NCBI GenBank assembly: GCA_025349905.2
Contig: MU624930.1
Location: 1 to 16,978 of the forward strand
Source of the DNA: Blastocladiella britannica
Lineage: Eukaryota; Blastocladiomycota; Blastocladiomycetes; Blastocladiales; Blastocladiaceae
Direction of reading: 5' to 3'
Length of the DNA: 16,978 nt
Notes under the pieces: model-generated
Database searches by the model: none
Seen by the model: the letters and a program-made list of their open reading frames with translations, nothing else
What the model was told of the DNA's origin: nothing
Translations under genes and position numbers: made by a program
Shown: positions 8,901 to 16,977 of the stretch, in pieces
Layout: each line of letters starts with the position of its first letter
How positions within the stretch are numbered: the stretch's first letter is position 1

Positions 8901-10829
8901 CAGCCAAAATGCGGCTCAGGGTCGGGGACGTCAAGGCTACGCGTGTCATTATTGAAATGAACGACCCGGGGGTCTCGGCTGAGGCCGCAGGGGTGTTGGA
9001 GGAGATGCGAGAGTGGGCAGAGGCCGGCGGGCTGTACGCTCGTGCTGGGCGCTGGGAAAAGTCCGCGTCGTGCCTCCTGAAAGGTACCTACATCCTTTAT
9101 TTTGTGCGGCAGTGCACTGACCCATGGCATCAATAGGAAAACTGCTGTCCAAGCTTCCGTCGATCATGACGCGCGTCACGGCGCCCGCGCTCCTGTCCGA
9201 GTACGGACTCCAGCTCGAGGCCGCCGGGCAGACGCAAGAAGCGCTCGAGGCGTACATGCACGCACAAGATGCCGCTCCAGCCGCACGTCTGCTCCTGGCC
9301 CAGTCCCGCATCGACGAAGCAGTCGCGCTGGTCCGGTCCACGCGGTCGCGCGAGGCCGCAAAACGCGTGGCCGATTTCTTTGCCGGAATGGGCGATGCAC
9401 GCGCCGTGGTCGAGTTTTACCTGCTGGCCGACATGCGAGCCGAGGCGCAGCACCGCGCGCGCGAGGCCGGGATCTTGCACGTGTACCTGCAAGTGCTGGG
9501 CGACGAGGCGACGCAAGAAGAGCACTTGGCCGCGGCCGTGCACTACGAGCAGGCGCGCGACGCGCTCCAGGCCGGGAAATGTTACATGAACGCGGGCCAC
9601 TACGAGGCCGCCGTCGCGCACCTGCTTCGAGCGGCTGCCGCCACGTCCACCGCTGCCACCGGACCTGCTGGCGGCGAGAGTGGCCCGGCCGCTGACGCTA
9701 ATGCCCGCAAACAAGCCGTGGACCTGGCCATCGAGTGTGTCGGCAAAGCCAAGAACGACGTGCTGACGCACGAAGTAGTCGGGTTCCTGATGTCGGGTGG
9801 GCTGGCAGTGCGTGACCCCCGCACCATCTTCCGGCTGTACATGTCGCTGGGCCAGGTACGAGAGGCGGCGCGCACCGCGCTGGTGATTGCGCGCGACGAC
9901 TGGGCCGGGGGCAACTACCGTCCGGCCCGCGATGTGCTGTGGGAAACGGCGGTGGAGCTGCGCAAGCTCGACGCACACATTCCGGCCCAGATGCTGCATA
10001 TGCTGGCGCTCCTGCACAGTTACATTTTGGTCAAGGTTGTCATTCGCATGGACGACCATGTGGCCGGTGCGCGAATGCTGGTTCGCGTGTCAAAGAACAT
10101 TTCGTGGTTCCCTTCGCGTACGACTCCTTTTTACGTTTTGTTTTATGTGTGCGGTAGCTAATTTGGGAAATGTTGCCTTGCAGATGTGATCCAGATCCTC
10201 ACGTCAACGGTGCTCGAGTGCATGCGCGTCGGATTCAAGGCCAGTGCCGCGGAGTTTGCCGCCATTTTGATGCGGCCCGAGAACCGGCAAAAGGTGGACG
10301 AAAAGTACAAGAAGAAGATTGAATCGCTCGTTCGGTATGTTCTTCATGTTGCCCATTGTATCCAGTATGCTCATCGTGTGTGGGATTGCATATCGTAGGA
10401 AGCAACAAGCTGATGACTGTGATCCGGCCGAAGAGCAGTCCCCCTGCCCGCACTGCACGACCCCAGTCAATGTCACAGAGCTGGACTGCTCGACGTGCAA
10501 AAATTCGCTTCCATTCTGCGTCGCGTCGGTACGTTTCACAGATTTTTTCTCGAGTGTACACAAAAACTGACCAGTCGATAAAAAAATGCGAAAAGGGGAA
10601 CCACATGACGGCCTCCGAGTGGTCGCAGTGCCCGAAATGCACGGCTCCAGGACTCTTGCCCGCAATGCTCAAGGTGGCCGCGTCCAAGGCGCCCGAGTGC
10701 CCCATGTGTGGCGTCGTTTGGGCGGCCGAGGAGCTCGTCCTGGAGCCCAATGTCCCCGCTGCCGTGGCGCGTTGGACGGGGGATAAGCGGGCGCCGGTGG
10801 CGGACGAGGGCCAAAGAACACTTGCTTGA
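5904..10829 (+). CDS. WDR19: Intraflagellar transport protein 144 (IFT-A core, WDR19)
   Basis: Subunit of the IFT-A complex, which drives retrograde transport and membrane-protein entry in flagella. Ten exons: 5904-5909, 5963-6358, 6422-7269, 7336-7399, 7462-7554, 7619-9083, 9137-10117, 10184-10334, 10399-10528 and 10596-10829. The sum is 4368 nt, 1455 residues (human about 1340). The N-terminal half holds WD40 propellers: [43 protein letters not shown] and [16 protein letters not shown] align with known IFT144 sequence. The C-terminal half is a TPR-like helical array: [59 protein letters not shown] and [13 protein letters not shown]. Then comes the family signature [20 protein letters not shown] and [10 protein letters not shown]. 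The end has paired Cys motifs (CPHC/CSTC, CPKC/CPMC) of a zinc-ribbon type. The first coding exon encodes only Met-Lys; human WDR19 also begins MKR. Two Ser/Gly-rich inserts interrupt the propellers. Its presence implies a flagellated life stage. Confidence 0.95.
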
Positions 10830-10903
10830 ACCAACAACAACATTTTTACCTCCATAATCCATTTCCATTTACCAGCGCGAGTGAAAGGGACCATATATTG
10901 CTG
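10830..10903. other. Convergent 3' spacer between WDR19 and the FSH1-like gene
   Basis: Only 74 nt separate two facing stop codons (TGA at 10827-10829, and TAG read on the minus strand at 10906-10904). The 3' untranslated regions of both genes almost certainly overlap. No AATAAA is present in either direction; the AT-rich ACATTTTTACCTCCATAATC and CCATATATTG are the only candidates for 3'-end signals. Confidence 0.6.
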
Positions 10904-11669
10904 CTATTGCTCCTTGATCCATGCCGCAATCGCTTTTCGCGCATCGCCATCGGACGGGACAAAGTGCGCCCCAGCGTGCTCAAACACCTCGGCGGTAGTG
11001 AACGAGTTTGCGAGTCCGCGCGACCATGCGGGCGGAACCCACTCGTCGGCGGTGCCCCATATGTGCATGGACGGGGCCGTGCACGCTGAGACTGCGAATT
11101 GGGTGAGGATCGCCGGATCGCGCGGTACAAAGCCCGAGACCAGCAGGTAAAACATAGGTGCGTCAGTGTGCTGTTGCTCGCGCTCCATAGCAAGGACCGC
11201 GGCCATGGCGGCGCCTTGCGAAAAGCCCAGTACGCCATCGTATGGACCGTGGTCGCGAATGTGCGCGTTTAAAAGCGCTAGCGATGCGCCGATGCCAATG
11301 GCCGGGCTCGCGGCATTGCTCTCGTGGTCGCGCGTCCACCATGCCAGTTGTCCTTCTGTTTTTAGGTTTTAGGTCTCACAGTTGACTAAATTGAACTGGA
11401 CACTGCGCGCACCGTCACTGCTAGCCTCGGCCTCGGTCGTTGGCACATGCGTGTGTGCAAAGTGCGGCGCGGAAATATAGTCTTTTATACGAATGAGTAC
11501 GCGTTAATTCAAGATTGCAAATGCAATAGAAGAACTGACCAAATTCGGCAATGTTTTTCAGGTGCTTGCGCAGGACCGCGGTGCGCTTGCGAAAGACGGT
11601 CGCGTTTTGCGTGTACCCGTGCAGGCACAGAATGCGCTTGAGGCGAGGTGCCGTTGAGGAAGTCGTCAT
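10904..11669 (-). CDS. FSH1: FSH1/OVCA2-family serine hydrolase
   Basis: An alpha/beta-hydrolase esterase of the FSH1 (yeast) / OVCA2 (animal) family; members cleave small acyl esters, but the physiological substrate is not settled. Three exons on the minus strand: 11669-11540, 11481-11413 and 11355-10904, 216 residues in all. Introns are 58 nt (11539-11482, phase 1) and about 57 nt (11412-11356, phase 1). LKRILCLHGYTQNATVFRK is the family N-terminus. AWWTRDHE precedes the helix, and GPYDGVLGFSQGAAMAAVL carries the nucleophile Ser in G-F-S-Q-G. FYLLVSGFVPRD, then HIWGTADEWVP (Asp) and HAGAHFVP (His), complete the triad. The donor of intron 2 is ambiguous: three in-phase GTG donors lie within 15 nt. 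An upstream in-frame ATG at 11756 would add 29 residues. I prefer 11669 because the polyadenylation signal of the upstream gene lies just before 11756. Confidence 0.88.
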
Positions 11670-11769
11670 TTTCGTTGTTGCAGCTTGAGAGAGGATGGTA
11701 CGAGCAAGGGTATCGACACTAGTCAGTCCAATCGAGGTCGTCGTCGTCGCGTCCATTTTTAAAAGTGTC

Positions 11770-11775
11770 TTTATT
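11770..11775 (-). promoter_or_regulatory. Canonical AATAAA polyadenylation signal of the oxidoreductase gene
   Basis: On the minus strand GAATAAAGAC lies about 30 nt after the TAA at 11807-11805, a normal distance for a poly(A) signal. It is 14 nt ahead of the upstream in-frame ATG (11756) of the next minus-strand gene, so 3' processing of one gene and initiation of the next are tightly packed. Confidence 0.6.
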
Positions 11776-11804
11776 CATTCGAAAAGGGGACAGTACCACG
11801 TCAG

Positions 11805-13103
11805 TTATGCGCGGACCTGCTCACTAATGTACCGCATGAACTTCCACATGCCCACGCTCCACTCGACGTTGCCCTGGCGATCGGTGATGCGTTCCGGGAA
11901 CGCAATGCCGTACCCGTAGAGCCCGGGGACCTTCGTTGTGCCATTTGCCTTCACCGTCAGCTCGCCCGTGGCCGGGTCGTGCGAGAAGGCCGTTGCCTGG
12001 CTGTCCAGCAGCGAGATGGGCGGCATGGGCCGCGTCCGGTACCCGATAGCGTACACGATATGCGTCGCACCAGCGGCCCACGCGGCGTCGTATGCGCCCT
12101 TCTCGGCCTTGACCGTGGGCACATCGAACCGAGTGATGCCGGCGCGCGCACACGCGTCGGGGTTCTCGAGCACGTCGCGCGCCCACGCGGCCGCCGCGCC
12201 CTTCAGGCCCGTGTTATCGTACAGGATCCAGTCGCCCATGTCCTCCGCGTACTTGAGCGCGTGCCGCGACAGATTGAGCACGGGGACGCCCAGTGCGGCC
12301 GCGTTCATCATGCACAGCACCGCCGAGTGGGACGCGCCGACCACCAGAAGCTTGGCGGCAGGGTTTTGGCGCAGGACCGCCGCCAGCTTGGTCGGCGTCA
12401 GGCACGTGTCGAGATCCACCACCGTCACCGGGTGCGGCGCGGCCGCGTGCGGCGCCGGCGCAGGAGGTTCGGGGACCGGTTCCGAGCCCGTGCACAGGTA
12501 CACGCGGTCCGTGACCAGCATCGGATCGGTCGGGGCCGAGGTCGCAGGCACTCCCGGCGTAAACGGATCGGCAACCACGCCGGTATCCACGCGCACCGCA
12601 TACCCGCCAGTCGCTTGTTGCTGCTCGATTCCAGCCACCCATCCGCGCACGCGCGTGAGCCGGCCACTTGCCCCATGCATCTCGGCCAGCGCGTCGCCCA
12701 AACCCGCCGTCATGTCGCGCGCCAACTTCAGATCGCACCCCTTGTTGGGATCGCATGCCTGTAGCGCGGTTAAGCACCCGGACTTGTCGGCCGCAGCCGC
12801 CAGCGACGGGCTCACCTCGGCAAACTTGATGAACAGCTTCACTTTCGTGTTGGACGGCACCTCCGGGTATGCCTGCAGCCGGCCGCCGCCAAACGACGGG
12901 TCGATCCATGCAATGCGCTGCTGCTGAGGGGTTCCCGAGGACGGTGCGGTGTCGAGAAGCTTGGCCACTACCGCGAGGCCGGCGGGACCGGCGCCAATCA
13001 CGGTCGCAGTGTACGGAATGGTAGTTGACATCTTGGTTGCTGTTGTATGAAGAAGGGTCGGAGTGGCGTGTCGGACTATGAGTGCAGCCGAGCGCAGGAG
13101 CAT
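11805..13103 (-). CDS. FAD-dependent pyridine nucleotide oxidoreductase-like protein, likely mitochondrial
   Basis: A single exon of 432 residues, ATG at 13103 and TAA at 11807-11805. The first 24 residues (MLLRSAALIVRHATPTLLHT...) are rich in Arg, Leu, Ala and Thr with no acids, like a mitochondrial presequence. An internal ATG at 13031 (MSTTIPYTATVIGAG) would give a cytosolic form. TATVIGAGPAGLAVVAKLL is the Rossmann dinucleotide-binding motif (G-x-G-x-x-G, about 37-42). The ID after IAWIDPSFGGG caps the FAD-binding strand. KLLVVGASHSAVLCMMNAAAL looks like the second (NAD(P)H) Rossmann motif, with Gly-Ala-Ser in place of the usual GxGxx(G/A). THIVYAIGYRTRP resembles the ATG-type motif of flavin monooxygenases and N-hydroxylases. 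The fold is most like the SidA/Lys-Orn N-monooxygenase and disulfide-oxidoreductase groups. No redox CxxC is seen, so a thioredoxin-reductase role is unlikely. The substrate is unknown. Confidence 0.75.
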   Translation of the reverse strand: MLLRSAALIVRHATPTLLHTTATKMSTTIPYTATVIGAGPAGLAVVAKLLDTAPSSGTPQQQRIAWIDPSFGGGRLQAYPEVPSNTKVKLFIKFAEVSPSLAAAADKSGCLTALQACDPNKGCDLKLARDMTAGLGDALAEMHGASGRLTRVRGWVAGIEQQQATGGYAVRVDTGVVADPFTPGVPATSAPTDPMLVTDRVYLCTGSEPVPEPPAPAPHAAAPHPVTVVDLDTCLTPTKLAAVLRQNPAAKLLVVGASHSAVLCMMNAAALGVPVLNLSRHALKYAEDMGDWILYDNTGLKGAAAAWARDVLENPDACARAGITRFDVPTVKAEKGAYDAAWAAGATHIVYAIGYRTRPMPPISLLDSQATAFSHDPATGELTVKANGTTKVPGLYGYGIAFPERITDRQGNVEWSVGMWKFMRYISEQVRA

Positions 13104-13343
13104 TCAAGATTTTCTTTTGTATGTGCAAGAGACGTCGAGCCGAAAAGAGAGAGAGAGGAGGGAAACGAGGTGGGTCTTTATAGGGCAACGTCGCGTAAAA
13201 AAGCCAAGGGCCGCTCGTCGGTGCGCTGGGGAAAATTTCCAAAAAAAAAAAAAATGAGACCGACCGCGCGGCAGGGACGCGCCGTTCGTTTTAGCCGCAC
13301 ACGGCCAGTTCAAGCGCTCAACCATTTCATTTCATTCAACATT
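13104..13343. other. Intergenic spacer with a 14-bp A-tract
   Basis: This 240-nt gap lies between the PMI stop and the oxidoreductase start, both genes on the minus strand. A run of 14 A at 13241-13254 reads as T on the coding strand, about 140 nt upstream of the ATG at 13103. A purine-rich segment (CGAAAAGAGAGAGAGAGGAG) lies at about 13140-13160. No gene-like frame with support is present. Confidence 0.5.
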
Positions 13344-14727
13344 TCAGAGAACGTCGGCAGGCAATGCATGGTCGCAGTACGCGCGGTAGAGCACCAGGCC
13401 GCGGCCCGACGTGACCTGCAGCCGTGTCCCCGGAGCAACAAACACCACCGACCCGGCATGCACCGGCACCGACACGTCGGCATCGCCAGGCCCGCTGGCA
13501 ATCAGGTGTGGAGTACCATCACCCCTTGCCTCGGTCACCAGCACCACCGACGCGCCCTGGATCGCTGGGAGATCGACTGAATCATGGTCCGCATCTTCAG
13601 GGATCGCAGTCCGGTGCACGGTAAACTCGTCGATCGGCGGGTCGTACTCGAGCGTGTACGGCACGTTCCCCGGCGCAGGTACGGGCGCCAGCAATGCCGC
13701 GCGCGGGTCCGCCACGGCGGTGAAAGCGCCAATGGTCAGCAACGTGTCGAGGTCCTTGAATTTGGGCGTGAGGCCCGCCCGCACCACATTGTCCGACGTG
13801 GCCATCACCTCGATACAGTCGCCCGACAGGTACGCATGCAGTACTCCCGCGCCCAGATACAAAGCATCGCCCGGCTGCAGGTCCACCACGTGCATCAGCA
13901 GCACGCACAGCACGCCCACGTCGCCCGGGAAGTGTGCGTTCACGTGCACCAGAGTCGCGTCCGTGGTGGGGGTCTGGAGATGCTCGCTCAACGCCGTCAC
14001 TCGAGCCACCAGCGCGGCCACCTCGGCCCGCACCACGTCCGGATCGGCGCGCATCACGGCGCCAAAGAGGTCGCGAAGAGCCGCGACATCATTGGCCGTG
14101 TCGGTGTGGGACAGGTACGCTTGCACCGCCTTGTCTCCTGCCACCCGCGCCAGTTCCGGGTAGCTCGCCAGGTGCGCGGCGATCGCGGGCCGGGCTCGGA
14201 ACCCGTACAGCGCCCGGAAGGGGGTCAGTGCGATCGCCATCTCGGGCTTGTGGTTCGGGTCGCGGTACAGGTCGGGCCGGGCTGCGTGCAGCGCCCTGGC
14301 CTGTGGGCGGGCCGGGTGGGCCTGGATCGAGAGCGGCTTGGCTACCGACAGCACTTTAAGCAGGAACGGCAGGTCGGCGTGGGTCGGGGCCAGTAGCCGG
14401 GCGCGGTGCGCGGCCAGCAGGGTCGGGAGGGGCGTGCTGGCGTGGGTACTACCATTGGTATCGTGAAGGAGCGCATCGGCGGGGGCGTTCGGGTGGGTGC
14501 CCATCCACAGCTGTTGCATATTTTATTGATGAGGAAACTGGTATTGGTGCCAGTAGAGAATATGAATAAGATACCTCGGCGTACGGCCGCGTGGCGTCAA
14601 TGGCGGCAAAGTTGGTTGGGTGGGCCAGGCGTGCCACGGCCGAGGCGGCGCCGATCTTGCCCCAGTCGTAGTGCATGACGCGCGGTGCGAGGAGGAATGC
14701 GCGTGGGGGCTGTTGGCTGCTTGTCAT
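13344..14727 (-). CDS. PMI40: Mannose-6-phosphate isomerase, class I (zinc-dependent)
   Basis: Interconverts fructose-6-phosphate and mannose-6-phosphate, the entry step to GDP-mannose for glycoprotein, cell-wall and GPI mannose; cytosolic. Two exons on the minus strand: 14727-14575 and 14510-13344, joined across a 64-nt intron (phase 0), 439 residues in all, as expected for a fungal enzyme. The splice rebuilds the family text RPYAE|LWMGTHPNAP. Zinc ligands are visible: Gln114 and His116 in SIQAHPARPQ, Glu141 in HKPEMAIAL, and the His of GAGVLHAYLSGDCIE. The signature SGDCIEVMATSDNVVRAGLT and FKDLDTLL follow. YEYDPPIDEF-like text (YTLEYDPPIDEFTV) starts the C-terminal cupin half, which ends at ADVL. 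N-terminus: MTSSQQPPRAFLLAPRVMHYDWGKIG, a normal start for the family. It shares a 158-nt divergent promoter with PIG-U. Confidence 0.95.
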
Positions 14728-14885
14728 TTGGTTTATGCGCTCTTCTTGGTCGACGTGGGTTCAAAGAGGGCGAGTTGTGAGGTTTTTTTTTCTTTTTTCT
14801 TCTTTCTCTTTGCATCGCGTCGGCTGGCTGGCTGGTTATCACTGCACTGCGGCACTCAATCCCGATATTAAACGATTATACGATT
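14728..14885. promoter_or_regulatory. Bidirectional promoter between PMI and PIG-U
   Basis: The start codons of two divergent genes are only 158 nt apart. The centre holds a pyrimidine-rich block at about 14783-14811 (T9, then T6 and CTTCTTTCTCTTT), which often marks nucleosome-free fungal promoters. AT-rich DNA with GATATTAAACGATTATACG lies directly before the PIG-U ATG at 14886. No classical TATA box is placed convincingly. Confidence 0.6.
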
Positions 14886-16754
14886 ATGGTTGTACCGCCA
14901 CCGCTGCCCCCCGTTACGATTCCGCTTACCTGGCGCCGTGGACGCGTGATCGGCGCCATTGCCATGGGCCTGGCGGTCCGGGGTGCACTCTTGTTCCTGC
15001 TGCCGTCGCTCGAGGCCACGCTCCTGGCCTTTGTCCCGCTGCGCACCGCCATGACCGGCTGGAAGCGATGTATATATATATATGCCTTGTCTGGACCAAC
15101 CACCACGTACTCAAACCAAACTAAAAACAGTCCAGGAGGGACTGTTCCTGTACCGCGCCGGAATGCCGCTGTACGACAACGACCTGTTCCACGGATCGCC
15201 CGTGCTCTTGCCGCTCTTTGCCTCGGTGCCTGACCTGTGGCACCCGGTCTTGTTTGCTCTGGCTGACGCGGCCATTGCCCTGGCGATCGCGCTGGTGGCC
15301 GAACGCCAGCCGTTGCTGGAACCGCTCGCCTATGCCCACACGACTGCTACCTCCAATAAGAATATCAACGTATCGGCATCCTGGCGCCACCGGATCGGCG
15401 GAGGCATTGTCTGGAGCCCTGAGCTCATGGCGCTCGTGTACTTGCTCAACCCGCTGACCATTGCCGCCGGCCTTGCCCGTGATGTCGGCGTCTTTGAGCG
15501 AGTTTTGGTGGCGGGTGCCGCTGCTTCGGCCAGCTTGGGTACTTTCGCGTGCATCCATTTTGTTTCATTAACTTTTGCACTGACATTCAGCTTTTTAAAA
15601 AGGCGACTCGATCTGGTCGTCGGGATACATTGCCCTGGCATTTTTGCTGGGCTTGCATCCGATCGTCATGTTGCCGATTGTGGCTCTGATTGAGCGACGT
15701 GCGACGCACTTGGTTCGTCCATTTACACTTAGATTTATGACCTTTCTTTCACACCTTTCACACAGAGCGCACACGCCTTGATCCCGGCCATGCTCATCCA
15801 AGTCGGGGCCTGGATCATGATGTGGAGCATGTTTGCGACCCATGCACTGGGCATGGATCCATGGCACATTGCGAATGCGACGCTTGGGTTTCTGTATGTC
15901 TACGTTCTTGTTCTCTCTTTTTCTTTCACTCAAAATGATGTATTTATATGAAAAGGTGGCGCGTCCCGGACATGACTCCCAACGTGGGTCTCTGGTGGTA
16001 CTTTTTGATGGAAGTGTTTGACCATTTCCGCGAGTTTTTCGTGTTTGTGTTCCACGCCCACGTGTTCATGTACTTGGCGCCGGTCCTGTTGCGATACGGG
16101 TGGGTACCTTTATATTCTTTGTCTGAGATGTTGCCTGATTTGCATTTATGTGAGTAGTAAGGAACTGCCGGTCTTTGCGTTCGTGGTGTACCTCGGAATT
16201 CTGGCAGCGCTGCGGCCGTACCCGACCGCAGGCGACTGGGCGCTCTGGATCGGGTTCTTACCCCTATATGCCACCACCTGGAAGTGTACGTTTTCCTTTC
16301 CTTTTTCAACAATTTTGGCACACTTGTATTGACAAATTACCTGAAAGACCACCGGTACTCGTACTTGACCTCATCCCTGGTCCTGTTCACGGGCCTGCTG
16401 TACCCGACCATGTACGTGCTGTGGACGCACCTGGGATCAGGCAATGCCAACTTCCCGTACTCGCTGACGTTGCTGGCGGGCGTGACCGCCACATTGCTGC
16501 TGGCTGACCTCATGCACGGCATGCTGGTGCACACGCACGCGGTGGATGTGCGGGTGGCGTGCGCCGATGCGGCGCTTGCTGCAGTTGCGGCTGCAAAGGC
16601 CAAGGCGGAGGAGTCGTTGTCGTCGTCTGATGAAGACGAGAAGAAGAAGGAAGACGAAAAGAGTGAGACCGACCCATCAACAACAACACCACCACCTCCA
16701 CCCATCGATCCATGGACCGAGTACCCGAGCGCCATTTTGTTTGCGTCCGAATGA
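14886..16754 (+). CDS. PIGU: GPI transamidase subunit PIG-U (CDC91/GAB1)
   Basis: A multi-pass ER membrane subunit of the complex that attaches GPI anchors to proteins. Seven exons: 14886-15069, 15131-15538, 15603-15712, 15766-15893, 15956-16099, 16158-16285 and 16348-16754. Introns are 53-64 nt, phases agree throughout, and the product is 502 residues (human about 435). WRRGRVIGAIAMGLAVRGALLFLL is the first membrane segment. WKRFQEGLFLYRAGMPLYDNDLFHGSPVLLPLF follows the family pattern. VYLLNPLTIAAGLARDVGVF and SGYIALAFLLGLHPIVMLP are typical loops and helices. VPDMTPNVGLWWYFLMEVFDHFREFF is the best-known PIG-U signature. LYPTMYVLWTHLGSGNANFPYSL matches the late conserved segment. An unusual C-terminal extension of about 60 residues is Lys/Glu/Asp/Ser-rich, then Thr/Pro-rich, ending IDPWTEYPSAILFASE. 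The start ATG at 14886 is the only good one before exon 1 closes. Confidence 0.93.
15071..15083. repeat. (TA)n microsatellite at the donor of PIG-U intron 1
   Basis: A TA repeat of about six and a half units (15071-15083) begins directly after the donor G at 15070, so it forms part of the 5' splice site (GTATATATATAT). Length change here would alter intron length but not the coding frame. Confidence 0.8.
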
Positions 16755-16794
16755 AAACGTATTGATATGGATTGAATTATATTATTTCACTTAC
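16755..16794. other. Convergent 3' spacer between PIG-U and the Gln-rich gene
   Basis: Forty nt between two facing stop codons, AT-rich (GATTGAATTATATTATTTC). It must hold the 3' ends of both genes, whose transcripts probably overlap. No AATAAA is present in either direction; the minus strand has AATAATATAA. Confidence 0.55.
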
Positions 16795-16977
16795 TTACTT
16801 CCGGGGCTGCTGGATCGGCATGCCGGCAGTCGACGACTGCGACTGCTTGGTGTGCGTCGGCTGCCGTTGCTGCTGCTGCGCCTGCTCGGCGTGCACGGCT
16901 GCCGCGGCCTCGGCCACGTCGGACTGCGGGGTCTCGTGCTGCTTTTGCTCCTGGTCGCCGCGATCAGTCCTGTTTTT
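16795..16977 (-). CDS. 3' end of a Gln-rich protein (partial)
   Basis: Only the last 60 codons lie in the window, on the minus strand, ending in TAA at 16797-16795. The residues are Gln/Ala/Ser-rich: QEQKQHETPQSDVAEAAAAV, then AEQAQQQQRQPTHTKQSQSS and a closing QQPRK. This is a disordered tail of the kind seen in transcription and RNA-binding proteins, and the family cannot be named. The stop overlaps a perfect donor consensus (CGGAA|GTAAGT), so an intron here rather than a stop is possible. That intron would run antisense through PIG-U exon 7, which makes a true stop more likely. Confidence 0.55.
   Translation of the reverse strand, partial: KNRTDRGDQEQKQHETPQSDVAEAAAAVHAEQAQQQQRQPTHTKQSQSSTAGMPIQQPRK

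Noticed and set aside
9130..10059. A 309-codon minus-strand open frame
   Set aside because: Antisense to the WDR19 helical array; His/Arg/Gly-rich with no domain.
11938..12927. A 329-codon plus-strand open frame
   Set aside because: It lies wholly antisense to the FAD oxidoreductase, which has clear Rossmann motifs. Composition-driven shadow.
12214..13242. A 342-codon minus-strand frame overlapping the oxidoreductase in another phase
   Set aside because: No family features, while the 432-residue frame carries GAGPAG and the second Rossmann motif.
13584..14396. A 270-codon plus-strand open frame
   Set aside because: Antisense to the isomerase, Arg/His-rich. Shadow of high-GC third positions.
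15539..15602. Acceptor at CATTCAG (15590) for PIG-U intron 2
   Set aside because: Using it puts a TAA in frame before the conserved GDSIWSSGYIAL text. The AAAAAG acceptor at 15602 keeps phase 1 and the family sequence.
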